Origin: Streptomyces sp. NBC_00461
GTDB taxonomy: Bacteria > Actinomycetota > Actinomycetes > Streptomycetales > Streptomycetaceae
DNA length: 64,000 bases
Assembly: GCF_036013935.1 (NCBI RefSeq)
Contig: NZ_CP107902.1
Location: 5,055,001-5,119,000, forward strand
Direction of reading: 5' to 3'
Shown in pieces: positions 26,258-34,668 of this stretch (position 1 is its first letter; each line of letters opens with the position of its first letter). The notes below the pieces were generated by a model. It had not been told where the DNA came from, did no database searches, and saw only the letters and a list, made by a program, of their open reading frames with translations. A program made the position numbers and the translations under genes.

Positions 26258-26279
26258 GCGTGCGCGCCGCGTGACACAG

Positions 26280-26374
26280 ACCGCGTGACCGCGTGACCGC
26301 GTGAGCCGTGTCCCCGGGGACACCCGCACATTCTCCGGTGACCCGGTGGCCCGGTGGCCCGGTGGCCCGGTGAC
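26280..26374. repeat. two sets of 8-bp tandem repeats after bkdC
   Basis: ACCGCGTG occurs three times in a row (26280-26303), and CCGGTG(A/G)C five times in a row (26335-26374). A 13-bp direct repeat CACCCGCACATTC (26321-26333 and 26440-26452) flanks the second set. The spacer 26258-26484 has no gene. These look like slippage repeats. Confidence 0.75.
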
Positions 26375-26484
26375 TGCGTGACCCGGGGACCCGGGACCCG
26401 TGCCCCCGGGGTATGCCGTGCCCCCGTGGCCCCCGGCGCCACCCGCACATTCCCTGTGATCGCCACGGCACGCATACTCGGGGG

Positions 26485-27462
26485 ATGACCTCGTACGAGC
26501 CATCCAGGTACGAGCCATCCAGGTACGAGCCCTCCGGGTACGAGCCCTCCGGCGACCGTGACGCTGCTCCGGCGTACGACGCGCTTGTGCTCGCCGGGGG
26601 CGCCGCCCGGCGGCTCGGCGGTGCCGACAAGCCCGGTGTGCGCGTGGGTGGCCGGGCGCTGCTCGACCGGGTGCTGGCCGCCTGCGCCGACGCCCGCAGG
26701 ACCGTCGTCGTCGCCGACGCCCGGCCCACCGCCCGGCCCGTGCTGTGGGCCCGCGAGGACCCGCCCGGCGGGGGACCCCTCGCAGCGCTCGGCGCCGGGC
26801 TGCACCACACCACGGCCGAACAACTCGTCGTCCTCTCCGCCGACCTGCCCTTCCTCGGGGCGGCCACGGTACGGCGGCTGCTGACCGCACTCGGCGCGAG
26901 CCGGAGCGACGGCGTCCTCCTCACCGACGCCGACGGCCGCGACCAGCCCCTCGTGGCCGCCTACCGCACGCACGCGCTGCGTCGCGGACTGGCCGCGCTC
27001 GCCACCGAGCACGGCGAGCTCACCGGACTGCCGCTGCGCCGGCTGACCGCCGCCCTCGACCTCACCCGCGTCCCGGACCCCGTCGCGTCCTTCGACTGCG
27101 ACACCTGGGACGACATCGCCGCCGCCAGGGCACGTATCAGGGAGCATGGGCACGTGTTGGATGAATGGATTTCCACAGCCAAGGACGAGCTGGGGATCGA
27201 CCTCGACGTCGACACCGGCGTCCTGCTCGACCTCGCCCGCGACGCCGCGCACTCGGTGGCCAGGCCCGCGGCACCGCTGACCACCTTCCTCGTCGGCTAC
27301 GCGGCCGCGCAGGCCGGAGGGGGCCCCGAAGCCGTCGCCGAAGCCGCCCGCAAGGCCGCGGCCCTCGCCCTGCGCTGGGCAGACGAGGCCGACAAGGCCG
27401 AGGGCGCAGGGCCTGACGCAGGGCCCGGCGCCGGCCCTGACACCCGCCCGGACGCCGGATGA
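26485..27462 (+). CDS. MobA-like nucleotidyltransferase fused to DUF6457
   Basis: The N-terminal part (about residues 28-210) is an NTP-transferase of MobA type, with the signature LAGGAARRLGGADKPGVRVG, then VVLSADLPFLG and DGRDQPLVAAYR. MobA links GMP to molybdopterin. The C-terminal part (about 225-300, LDEWISTAKDELGIDL and TFLVGYAAAQ) is DUF6457, of unknown role. The protein has 325 aa from ATG 26485 and starts with four YEPSR/YEPSG repeats encoded by 15-bp DNA repeats. ATGA overlap with moeA supports a molybdenum cofactor operon. Confidence 0.83.
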   Translation: MTSYEPSRYEPSRYEPSGYEPSGDRDAAPAYDALVLAGGAARRLGGADKPGVRVGGRALLDRVLAACADARRTVVVADARPTARPVLWAREDPPGGGPLAALGAGLHHTTAEQLVVLSADLPFLGAATVRRLLTALGASRSDGVLLTDADGRDQPLVAAYRTHALRRGLAALATEHGELTGLPLRRLTAALDLTRVPDPVASFDCDTWDDIAAARARIREHGHVLDEWISTAKDELGIDLDVDTGVLLDLARDAAHSVARPAAPLTTFLVGYAAAQAGGGPEAVAEAARKAAALALRWADEADKAEGAGPDAGPGAGPDTRPDAG

Positions 27463-28826
27463 CCGCCCGCTCCGCCCCGACCGGCGAGGACGCCGAGGAC
27501 CTCGACGTCGAGGAGGTGCTCGCCCTGGTGAACGACCCCGACAGCCGCACTCCCGGCGACGGCGTCCCCGCGCCCGCCTCGCACGGCGCACACCACGCCG
27601 CGCCGCACACCTCCGAAGCCCACCACCGGGCCATCCCCTGGCCCGAGGCACGGGCGATCGCCGCACGCGCGGGCCGTTCCGGCACCCGACGTGCCCTGGT
27701 CTCGGTCCCGCTCGGGGCCTCCCTCGGCCTCACCCTCGCCGCCCCGCTCACGGCCCTGACCGACCTGCCCTCCTTCGACACCTCGGCGATGGACGGCTGG
27801 GCGGTCTCGGGACCCGGCCCCTGGGACGTGCGGGACGAGGGCCTCCTGGCCGGACACGCCGAGCCGGAGGCCCTCACCGACGGCGAGGCCGTCCGCATCG
27901 CCACGGGCGCCCGCATTCCCCAGGACACGACCGCCGTGCTCCGCACCGAGCACGGCCGCATCGATGAAAAGGGGCGCCTGCACGCCTCCCGAGACATTCA
28001 GCACGGGCAGGACATCCGCTCCCGCGGCCAGGAGTGCCGCTCCGGCGACCAACTCCTGCCCGTCGGCGCGCTGGTGACCCCGGCCGTACTCGGCCTCGCC
28101 GCGGCCGCCGGCTACGACACCCTCACCGCCGTCCCCCGCCCCCGCGTCCATGTGTTCGTGCTGGGCGACGAGTTGCTCACCGAGGGCCGGCCGCACGACG
28201 GCCTCATCAGGGACGCCCTCGGCCCGATGCTGCCGCCCTGGCTGCGGGCGCTGGGTGCCGAGGTCACCTCCGTGCGACGGCTCGGCGACGATGCGAAGGC
28301 CCTGCGCAAGGCCGTCACCGGCTCCGACGCCGACCTGATCGTCACCACCGGCGGCACCGCCTCCGGCCCCGTCGACCACGTCCACCCCACGCTGCGCCGT
28401 ATCGGCGCCGAGCTTCTCGTGGACGGCGTCAAGGTACGCCCAGGCCACCCCATGCTGCTGGCCCGCACCAAGGAGAACCAGCACCTCGTCGGCCTGCCCG
28501 GCAACCCCCTCGCCGCCGTCTCCGGCCTGCTCACCCTCGCCGAACCCCTCCTGCGCACCCTTGCCGCACGCCCCGCCCCGGAGCCGTACACCCTGCCGCT
28601 CCAGGACGCGGCACACGGGCATCCGTACGACACCCGGCTCATCCCCGTGGTGCTGCGCGGCGACAGTGCCGTGCCGCTGCACTACAACGGCCCGGCCATG
28701 CTGCGCGGCATCGCGGCCGCCGACGCCCTCGCCGTCGTACCACCGGGCGGCGCCCGCCCCGGTCAGGAGCTCGAACTCCTCGACCTGCCCTGGGCGTCCG
28801 CCGGAATCGGGGTGTGTTTCACGTGA
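27459..28826 (+). CDS. moeA: molybdopterin molybdotransferase MoeA
   Basis: MoeA inserts molybdate into adenylylated molybdopterin. The 455-aa protein has an extended N-terminus of about 65 residues, then SFDTSAMDGWAV (the conserved MDGxA motif), ATGARIPQDTTAVL, the MPT-binding domain with LGDELL and TTGGTASGPVD, and the C-terminal domain. It overlaps the MobA-like gene by 4 nt and the K+ channel gene by 4 nt. The last codons form half of a parS site. Confidence 0.88.
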   Translation: MTARSAPTGEDAEDLDVEEVLALVNDPDSRTPGDGVPAPASHGAHHAAPHTSEAHHRAIPWPEARAIAARAGRSGTRRALVSVPLGASLGLTLAAPLTALTDLPSFDTSAMDGWAVSGPGPWDVRDEGLLAGHAEPEALTDGEAVRIATGARIPQDTTAVLRTEHGRIDEKGRLHASRDIQHGQDIRSRGQECRSGDQLLPVGALVTPAVLGLAAAAGYDTLTAVPRPRVHVFVLGDELLTEGRPHDGLIRDALGPMLPPWLRALGAEVTSVRRLGDDAKALRKAVTGSDADLIVTTGGTASGPVDHVHPTLRRIGAELLVDGVKVRPGHPMLLARTKENQHLVGLPGNPLAAVSGLLTLAEPLLRTLAARPAPEPYTLPLQDAAHGHPYDTRLIPVVLRGDSAVPLHYNGPAMLRGIAAADALAVVPPGGARPGQELELLDLPWASAGIGVCFT

Positions 28827-28829
28827 AAC
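28816..28829. promoter_or_regulatory. perfect parS site
   Basis: GTTTCACGTGAAAC is a perfect 14-bp palindrome identical to the Streptomyces ParB-binding consensus. It overlaps the end of moeA and the beginning of the channel gene: the GTG start (28823-28825) and TGA stop (28824-28826) both lie in its right half. Streptomyces carries a cluster of such sites around oriC. Confidence 0.9.
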
Positions 28830-29920
28830 TTCCGGGCCATGACGCGATCGCCCGCCAAGCGGACGAACATCTCGTGACCCACCGGGTGGAACTCCCGAAA
28901 AAAGTGGTGGATCGCCCGATCCGCCAGGTGACCAAACGCGTACTGCTCGCGCTGCTGGTGTTGGTCGCGACCGCCTTCATCGTCTACGTCGACCACGACG
29001 GCTACAACGACAACTCCGATGGAGCGGTCGACCTGCTCGACGCCTTCTACTACGCCACCGTCACGCTCTCCACCACCGGCTACGGCGACATCACCCCGGT
29101 CAGCGATGCCGCCCGGCTCACCAACATCTTCGTCATCACGCCGCTGCGCGTGCTCTTCCTGATCATCCTGGTCGGGACCACCCTTGAGGTCCTCACCGAA
29201 CGCACCCGTGAGGAATGGCGACTGAACCGCTGGAGGTCCGCCTTGCGCGATCACACCGTCGTCGTCGGCTTCGGGACGAAGGGGCGCTCGGCGATCCAGA
29301 CCGTCTGTGCGACGGGGCTGAAGAAGGAGCAGGTCGTCGTGGTCGACCCCAGCTCCAAGGTGATCGAAGCCGCGACGGCCGAGGGCTACGCCGGCGTCCT
29401 CGGGGACGCGACGCGCAGCGACGTGCTCAGACGGGCCGAGGTGCACCGGGCGCGGCAGATCATCATCGCCACCCAGCGCGACGACACGGCCGTGCTGGTC
29501 ACGCTGACGGCCCGGCAGCTCAACCGCGGGGCGAAGATCGTGGCCGCGGTCCGCGAGGAGGAGAACGCGCCGCTGCTCCAGCAGTCCGGCGCCGACGCGG
29601 TCATCACCAGCGCCAGCGCGGCCGGCCGTCTGCTCGGCCTGTCCGTGCTCAGCCCCGCGGCCGGCATGGTGATGGAGGACCTCATCCAGCAGGGCAGCGG
29701 GCTCGACATGGTCGAACGACCGGTCATAAAGGCCGAGGTGGGAAAGAAGCCGCGGGAGACGGAGGATCTGGTGGTCAGCGTCGTACGCGGGCACCGGGTG
29801 CTCGGATACGACGATCCGTCCCTCGGCACACTGCAGTTGACGGACCGTCTGATCACGATCGTACGGGCGACACCGGGCGCGCAAGTGGCGCCCGACGTCC
29901 GGCCGTTGCGGCAGGACTGA
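28823..29920 (+). CDS. potassium channel with TrkA-N/TrkA-C (RCK) domains
   Basis: This 2TM/RCK potassium channel has 365 aa. A first membrane helix (RVLLALLVLVATAFIVYV, about residues 37-54) is followed by the pore with selectivity filter TLSTTGYGDITP, then a second helix (VLFLIILVGTTLEVL). The nucleotide-binding RCK_N domain starts VVVGFGTKGRSAI, and a C-terminal TrkA-C domain follows. GTG 28823 overlaps the moeA stop, and no separate ribosome site is seen, so translation is likely coupled to moeA. The start codon sits inside parS. Confidence 0.87.
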   Translation: MKLPGHDAIARQADEHLVTHRVELPKKVVDRPIRQVTKRVLLALLVLVATAFIVYVDHDGYNDNSDGAVDLLDAFYYATVTLSTTGYGDITPVSDAARLTNIFVITPLRVLFLIILVGTTLEVLTERTREEWRLNRWRSALRDHTVVVGFGTKGRSAIQTVCATGLKKEQVVVVDPSSKVIEAATAEGYAGVLGDATRSDVLRRAEVHRARQIIIATQRDDTAVLVTLTARQLNRGAKIVAAVREEENAPLLQQSGADAVITSASAAGRLLGLSVLSPAAGMVMEDLIQQGSGLDMVERPVIKAEVGKKPRETEDLVVSVVRGHRVLGYDDPSLGTLQLTDRLITIVRATPGAQVAPDVRPLRQD

Positions 29921-29990
29921 CCACCCACGGTGGTGGAGCCGCACCCCCGCCGCCGCGGGAGAAGCGGCGACGAGGGGTAGCGTCCTGCCC

Positions 29991-30971
29991 ATGCATGCGA
30001 TCACGATTCCCGAACCTGGTGGGCCCGAGGTGCTGGTGTGGGACGAGGTCCCGGATCCGGTGGCCGGCGAGGGCGAGGTGCTGGTCGAGGTGGTGGCGGG
30101 CGCCGTCAACCGCGCCGACATCATGCAGCGCCAGGGCTTCTACGACCCGCCACCCGGCGCGTCCCCCTACCCCGGCCTCGAGTGCTCCGGCCGGATCGTC
30201 GAGATCGGCCCCGGCGTCTCCGGCTGGTCCGTCGGCGACGAGGTGTGCGCGCTGCTCGCGGGCGGCGGCTATGCGGAGAAGGTCGCGATCCCGGCCGGTC
30301 AGCTGCTGCCCGTCCCTCAGGGCGTCGACCTCAAGCAGGCCGCCGCGCTGCCCGAGGTGGTCTGCACGGTCTGGTCGAACGTCTTCATGGTCGCCCATCT
30401 GCGCCCCGGCGAGACGCTTCTCGTGCACGGCGGTTCCAGCGGCATCGGCACCATGGCGATCCAGCTGGCCAAGGCCGTCGGCGCCAAGGTCGCCGTCACC
30501 GCGGGCACCAAGGAGAAGCTGGACCGCTGCGCCGAGCTCGGCGCCGACATCCTGATCAACTACCGGGAGCAGGACTTCGTCGCGGAGGTCAAGAAGGCCA
30601 CGGGCGGTGCGGGTGCCGACGTCATCCTCGACAACATGGGCGCCAAGTACCTCGACCGCAACGTCCAGACCCTGGCCGTCAACGGCCGCCTCGCGGTCAT
30701 CGGCCTGCAGGGCGGCGTCAAGGGCGAGCTGAATCTCGGCGCGCTCCTGAGCAAGAGGGCCGCGGTCAGCGCGACCTCGCTGCGCGCCCGCCCGCTCAGC
30801 GAGAAGGCCTCGATCGTGGCGGCCGTACGCGAGCATGTGTGGCCCCTGCTCGAAGGCGGTCACGTCCGTCCGGTCGTCGACCGGGAACTCCCGATGAGTG
30901 ACGCGGCCGCGGCTCACCGGGTCGTGGAGGAGAGCGGACACGTGGGCAAGGTGCTGCTGGTCGTGCCCTGA
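29991..30971 (+). CDS. NAD(P)H-quinone oxidoreductase (zinc-independent MDR)
   Basis: This medium-chain dehydrogenase/reductase has 326 aa and is of the quinone oxidoreductase (PIG3/QOR) type. It opens MHAITIPEPGGPEVLVWDEV. RADIMQRQGFYDPPPGAS is characteristic of the PIG3 subgroup. The NADPH motif is VHGGSSGIGTMAIQLAKAVG at about residue 145. The catalytic zinc ligands of alcohol dehydrogenases are absent. It probably reduces quinones or enones. ATG 29991 follows GAGGGG, and the gene stands 70 nt after the channel gene. Confidence 0.88.
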   Translation: MHAITIPEPGGPEVLVWDEVPDPVAGEGEVLVEVVAGAVNRADIMQRQGFYDPPPGASPYPGLECSGRIVEIGPGVSGWSVGDEVCALLAGGGYAEKVAIPAGQLLPVPQGVDLKQAAALPEVVCTVWSNVFMVAHLRPGETLLVHGGSSGIGTMAIQLAKAVGAKVAVTAGTKEKLDRCAELGADILINYREQDFVAEVKKATGGAGADVILDNMGAKYLDRNVQTLAVNGRLAVIGLQGGVKGELNLGALLSKRAAVSATSLRARPLSEKASIVAAVREHVWPLLEGGHVRPVVDRELPMSDAAAAHRVVEESGHVGKVLLVVP

Positions 30972-31005
30972 GTCCCGCAGGGGTGCCGCCGGGGGCCCGC
31001 GTTCC

Positions 31006-31716
31006 CTAGGCCCGTCGCAGCCGCAGGCCGATGAAGGCGAGTCCCAGACCGAGCCCGATCAGGACCAGTCCGCTGCCCAGCGGCAGTATCCGCAGTACGG
31101 GTTCGGTGGGCCCCTCGGCCTGTGAGGCGGCGTGCTGCACGGGGCGCTGCGGGGCCCCGGACGGCACCAGGCCGGCTTCCGCGGGCGGCGACGCGGTGGC
31201 GTCCCCGCCCGCCTCGTCCCCCGTGTCCTGCTCGCCGTCGGGATACGCGGCGTCCCCGTCCTCGTCGCCCTCGTCGTCCGCCTCCTCCGAGGGACGGCCC
31301 GTGGGCTCGTCCGCCGGCGTCGTCTCCCGCCGCCCGGGCCGCTCCCGTCCCTCACCCGCCACACTCCCGGCGCGCGAGGGCTTGGGGGACTCGGCCGGGG
31401 AGGCGGACGGGGATTCCGAGCCGGAGGGCCCGGCAGCGGGCGTGCGCCAGGAGCCGTGCGCCGTCGATGCGGCTCCGTACGTCGAACCGTTCCCGTGCGA
31501 CGAGCGGGACGTGTGCGACGGACCGCTGCCGTGCGACGAACCGCTTCCGTACGTCGAGCCGCTCTCGTACGGTGCGACAGCCCCGTACGCCGAAAGGCTC
31601 CCGTACGACGCGACAGCCCCGTACGAAGAACCACCCCCGAACGGGCACACGAGTACGCCCGTCCCCACCCCCACCACCAGTCCGGCCCCCTGCAAAGCAC
31701 GCAGCAATGGAGTCAC
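31006..31716 (-). CDS. low-complexity putative surface protein
   Basis: I do not recognise a family. From GTG 31716 it has 236 aa: a short hydrophobic N-terminus (LVVGVGTGVLVCPFGGGS, possible signal peptide), then Ser/Tyr/Gly-rich repeats (SYGAVASYGSLSAYGAVA, SGSSHGSGPSHTSRSSHG), an acidic middle (DDEGDEDGDAAYPDGEQD) and a C-terminal hydrophobic helix after ILPLGSG that ends in basic LRLRRA. That end resembles a cell-wall sorting or membrane-anchor signal, though not a canonical LAXTG. It is probably exported and surface-attached. It is divergent from the PadR gene. Confidence 0.65.
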   Translation of the reverse strand: MTPLLRALQGAGLVVGVGTGVLVCPFGGGSSYGAVASYGSLSAYGAVAPYESGSTYGSGSSHGSGPSHTSRSSHGNGSTYGAASTAHGSWRTPAAGPSGSESPSASPAESPKPSRAGSVAGEGRERPGRRETTPADEPTGRPSEEADDEGDEDGDAAYPDGEQDTGDEAGGDATASPPAEAGLVPSGAPQRPVQHAASQAEGPTEPVLRILPLGSGLVLIGLGLGLAFIGLRLRRA

Positions 31717-31794
31717 GACCCCAGCGTCACACCGCCCCGCACTTCCGGCATTTCTGGTTCCGCCAAAAATCCGAACCCGCTGCACAATCCGGGT

Positions 31795-32346
31795 ATGTCG
31801 ATACGTCACGGACTGCTGGCGCTTCTCGAACACGGCCCCCGCTACGGCTCACGGCTGCGCACCGAGTTCGAGGCGCGAACGGGTGGCACCTGGCCGCTGA
31901 ACATCGGGCAGGTCTACACGACCCTCGGCCGGCTGGAGCGCGACGGGCTGGTCGTCCAGGACGGCGAGGACGAGGCGGGCCGGGTCCTGTACGCCCTGAC
32001 GCCGGCGGGCCGGGCCGAGCTGGGCGCCTGGTTCGCGCGTCCGGTGGAGCGGGCGGGCCGTCCGCCGCGTGACGAGCTGGCGATCAAACTGGTGCTGGCG
32101 GTCGCCGCACCAGGCGTCGACGTGCGCAAGGTCGTCGAGGCGCAGCGCCGGCACGTGACGGACGCGCTGCACGAGTACGTACGTCAGCGGGCGCAGGCGC
32201 TCGTGCGGGCGCCGGAGCATCCGGACGAGATGGCGCGGCTGCTGGTCCTGGAGCAGCTCGTCTGTCACACGGAGGCCGAGATCCGCTGGCTGGAGCACTG
32301 CGAGGCCCGGCTGCTGCGGCGCGGGAAGGAAACTTCCGCACCGTAA
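31795..32346 (+). CDS. PadR family regulator
   Basis: This 183-aa protein has the PadR winged helix at about residues 3-75 (GLLALLEHGPRYGSRLRTEF, NIGQVYTTLGRLERDGLV, VLYALTPAGRAEL) and a helical C-terminal dimerisation domain (Vir_act_alpha_C type). ATG 31795 has no clear ribosome site and may be leaderless. PadR proteins often control transporters, but none is adjacent. The divergent neighbour is the surface protein, and Bpa follows 66 nt downstream. Confidence 0.85.
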   Translation: MSIRHGLLALLEHGPRYGSRLRTEFEARTGGTWPLNIGQVYTTLGRLERDGLVVQDGEDEAGRVLYALTPAGRAELGAWFARPVERAGRPPRDELAIKLVLAVAAPGVDVRKVVEAQRRHVTDALHEYVRQRAQALVRAPEHPDEMARLLVLEQLVCHTEAEIRWLEHCEARLLRRGKETSAP

Positions 32347-32412
32347 ACGGTGGATCACCCTCCACAGGGGGCAGCACGGTGATGAGATGCACGGGTGCGA
32401 GAGAATGGCGGC

Positions 32413-32952
32413 ATGGAGATGCCGAGGAACGACAGGTCGCCGGAGAATCCCCAGATCCTGGTCGTGGGCCAGGACGGTATGGCGATTGGCGGCGGCACAG
32501 GCGAGGACTCCCGCGAGATCCCGGTGACGGAGCAGGTCGAGCAGCCGGCCAAGGTGATGCGGATCGGCAGCATGATCAAACAGCTCCTGGAGGAAGTGCG
32601 CGCGGCTCCCCTGGACGAGGCGAGCCGGGCGCGGCTCAAGGAGATCCACCGCAGTTCGGTGAAGGAGCTGGAGGACGGGCTGGCGCCGGAGCTGGTGGAG
32701 GAGCTGGAGCGGCTCTCCCTGCCCTTCACGAACGAGGGCATTCCCAGCGACGCCGAACTGCGCATCGCGCAGGCCCAGTTGGTGGGCTGGCTGGAGGGCC
32801 TCTTCCACGGGATCCAGACCACGCTGTTCGCCCAGCAGATGGCCGCGCGGGCCCAGTTGGAGCAGATGCGGCGCGCGCTTCCGCCGGGCGTCGGCCACGA
32901 GATGGGCGAGGACGGCCCCACGGCCGGTCGCTCGGGCGGACCGTACCTGTAG
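32413..32952 (+). CDS. bpa: bacterial proteasome activator Bpa (DUF2587)
   Basis: This 179-aa protein is recognisable as Bpa, the ATP-independent ring activator of the actinobacterial 20S proteasome. Its core is a helical bundle from about residue 45 (VMRIGSMIKQLLEEVRAAPL) to LFHGIQTTLFAQQMAARAQL. The C-terminus GPYL corresponds to the GQYL tail that docks into proteasome alpha pockets in Mycobacterium. The start could also be ATG 32419 or GTG 32395. The proteasome genes themselves are not in the window. A strong terminator follows. Confidence 0.85.
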   Translation: MEMPRNDRSPENPQILVVGQDGMAIGGGTGEDSREIPVTEQVEQPAKVMRIGSMIKQLLEEVRAAPLDEASRARLKEIHRSSVKELEDGLAPELVEELERLSLPFTNEGIPSDAELRIAQAQLVGWLEGLFHGIQTTLFAQQMAARAQLEQMRRALPPGVGHEMGEDGPTAGRSGGPYL

Positions 32953-32988
32953 GACCGTGGGACCCGAACACGACGGACACCTGGACGA

Positions 32989-33020
32989 AAGGGCCCGGCA
33001 GCCGAAGCTGCCGGGCCCTT
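32989..33020. terminator. bidirectional 14-bp stem terminator
   Basis: AAGGGCCCGGCAGC (32989-33002) and GCTGCCGGGCCCTT (33007-33020) pair perfectly around CGAA. It lies between bpa (plus) and the PASTA kinase gene (minus), which both end next to it. Confidence 0.85.
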
Positions 33021-33042
33021 CGCACGCGTGGAACCCGCCGGG

Positions 33043-34668
33043 TCAGGAGGGCGGGTTGCCCGTCGACACGTCGAGCTGGATCTGCGGCATGTTCTTCGGG
33101 TCGACGTCGGAATCGGCGGCCGGGAACTGGTTGAGGACCGCGCCCTGGCCGTACGTGTTCTCGGCGACGTTGTTGACCTTCAGATGCCAGCCCGCGGCCT
33201 GGAGGCACTCCTTGACCGACTGGATGTACTTGAACCGGAAGTCGGGCAGCTTGATCTTGTTGGGGTCGTTGTACGACTCCTGCGGCTCCTTGCAGTCGCT
33301 CACGTCGATCTTCTTCGACGTGTCCGGCCCGCGGTAGCCCGCCGCCTTCGTCGCCGACGCGCTCGCGCTGCTGCCGCCGTCCTTGCCCTCGTCGCCGCCT
33401 CCGCCGCCGTTGAGCATCAGCGCCGCGATCAGGCCGCCGACGGCGATGAGCGAGACGACGATCGAGCCGACGATCACCGGCTTGTTGTTCCTGCCGCCGC
33501 CCGCGCGGGCGCCGGCCGGCTGGGGCGTGATGTTGTACGGCGGCGGGGTCGACGGCTGGGTGTACGGGGACGGCGTCTGGTAGCCGCCCTGCTGCGGGTA
33601 GCCGTAGGCCGGAGACGGCGTGGGCGCCGGAGTGCTGTACGGGTTCGGGGGCGGAGTCGGCTGGTACGGCGTCTGGACGGGGCCGGTCGGCACCGGGGCC
33701 GACTGGTCGACCGGCGGGAACACCGCGGAGCCGACGCCGGCGCCGCTCTGGGAGGGCGCACCCGGCACGATGCTCGGCGGGGCGGCCTGGAAGGAGGCGG
33801 CCACGCGCAGGCACTCGTCGCGCATGGACTCCGAGCTGGGGAAGCGCTCGTTCGGGTTCTTCTTCAGCGCGCGGGCGACCAGCGCGTCCACCGCGGGAGG
33901 CAGCGCCCGGTTGATCGAGGAGGGCGCGACGGGCTCCTCCTGCACATGCGCGTACGCGATCGCCAGCGGCGAGTCCGCCTCGAACGGCAGCCGCCCGGTG
34001 ACCAGTTGGAACAGCATGATGCCGACCGAGTAGAGGTCGGACCGGGCGTCCACGCCCCGGCCCAGCGCCTGCTCCGGGGAGAGGTACTGCGGGGTGCCCA
34101 CGACCATGCCGGTCTGTGTCATCGACGTCACGCCGGACTGCATGGCGCGCGCGATGCCGAAGTCCATGACCTTGACGACGCCGCGCTTGGTCATCATCAC
34201 GTTGCCCGGCTTGATGTCCCGGTGGACCAGGCCCATCTCGTGGCTGATCTCCAGCGCCGCGAGCACGTCCGCGGTGATCTTCAGCGCCTTGTCGGCGGGC
34301 ATCGCGCCGAACTGCCGTACGTCCTCGTCGAGCACCGAGCCCAGCGGGCGGCCCTCGACGTACTCCATGACGATGTACGGCATCGTCATCCCGTCGAGGT
34401 TGTCCTCGCCGGTGTCGAAGACCGAGACGATGTTGGTGTGCGTGAGCTTCGCCACGGCCTGGGCCTCGCGGCGGAAGCGCTCGCGGAAGGCCTGTTCCCG
34501 CCCCAGTTCGGTGTGGAGCGTCTTGATCGCGACCTGGCGGTCGAGCACGGAGTCGTAGGCGAGATGCACCGAGGCCATGCCGCCCTCGCCGAGCAAGTCG
34601 CGCAGCTGATAGCGGCCTCCGGCCAAGGCCCGCCCCGCGTACCGGCCCTGTGCGCCGTCCTGGCTCAT
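33043..34668 (-). CDS. Ser/Thr protein kinase with one PASTA domain
   Basis: This Hanks-type membrane kinase has 541 aa. The kinase domain covers residues 20-280: glycine loop LLGEGGMASVHL, K49, HRD at 149-151 and DFG at 169-171. A Pro/Gln/Tyr-rich linker leads to one transmembrane helix (IVGSIVVSLIAVGGLIAALML, about 405-425). A single extracellular PASTA domain, including VKECLQAAGWHLKVNNV, ends the protein. PASTA kinases sense peptidoglycan fragments or lipid II. ATG 34668 is preceded by GGGAAGCGGAAC. It is divergent from a second kinase. Confidence 0.88.
   Translation of the reverse strand: MSQDGAQGRYAGRALAGGRYQLRDLLGEGGMASVHLAYDSVLDRQVAIKTLHTELGREQAFRERFRREAQAVAKLTHTNIVSVFDTGEDNLDGMTMPYIVMEYVEGRPLGSVLDEDVRQFGAMPADKALKITADVLAALEISHEMGLVHRDIKPGNVMMTKRGVVKVMDFGIARAMQSGVTSMTQTGMVVGTPQYLSPEQALGRGVDARSDLYSVGIMLFQLVTGRLPFEADSPLAIAYAHVQEEPVAPSSINRALPPAVDALVARALKKNPNERFPSSESMRDECLRVAASFQAAPPSIVPGAPSQSGAGVGSAVFPPVDQSAPVPTGPVQTPYQPTPPPNPYSTPAPTPSPAYGYPQQGGYQTPSPYTQPSTPPPYNITPQPAGARAGGGRNNKPVIVGSIVVSLIAVGGLIAALMLNGGGGGDEGKDGGSSASASATKAAGYRGPDTSKKIDVSDCKEPQESYNDPNKIKLPDFRFKYIQSVKECLQAAGWHLKVNNVAENTYGQGAVLNQFPAADSDVDPKNMPQIQLDVSTGNPPS

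Noticed and set aside
26280..26374. Regular repeats considered as a CRISPR array
   Set aside because: The 8-bp units are directly adjacent with no spacers, and there are no cas genes.
24374..27666. Long minus-strand frames opposite bkdB, bkdC and the MobA-like gene
   Set aside because: These are compositional shadows; the plus strand encodes intact E1/E2 and MobA domains with coupled starts.
31914..32898. Minus-strand frames opposite PadR and Bpa
   Set aside because: Low-complexity antisense sequence; PadR and Bpa are well-defined families on the plus strand.
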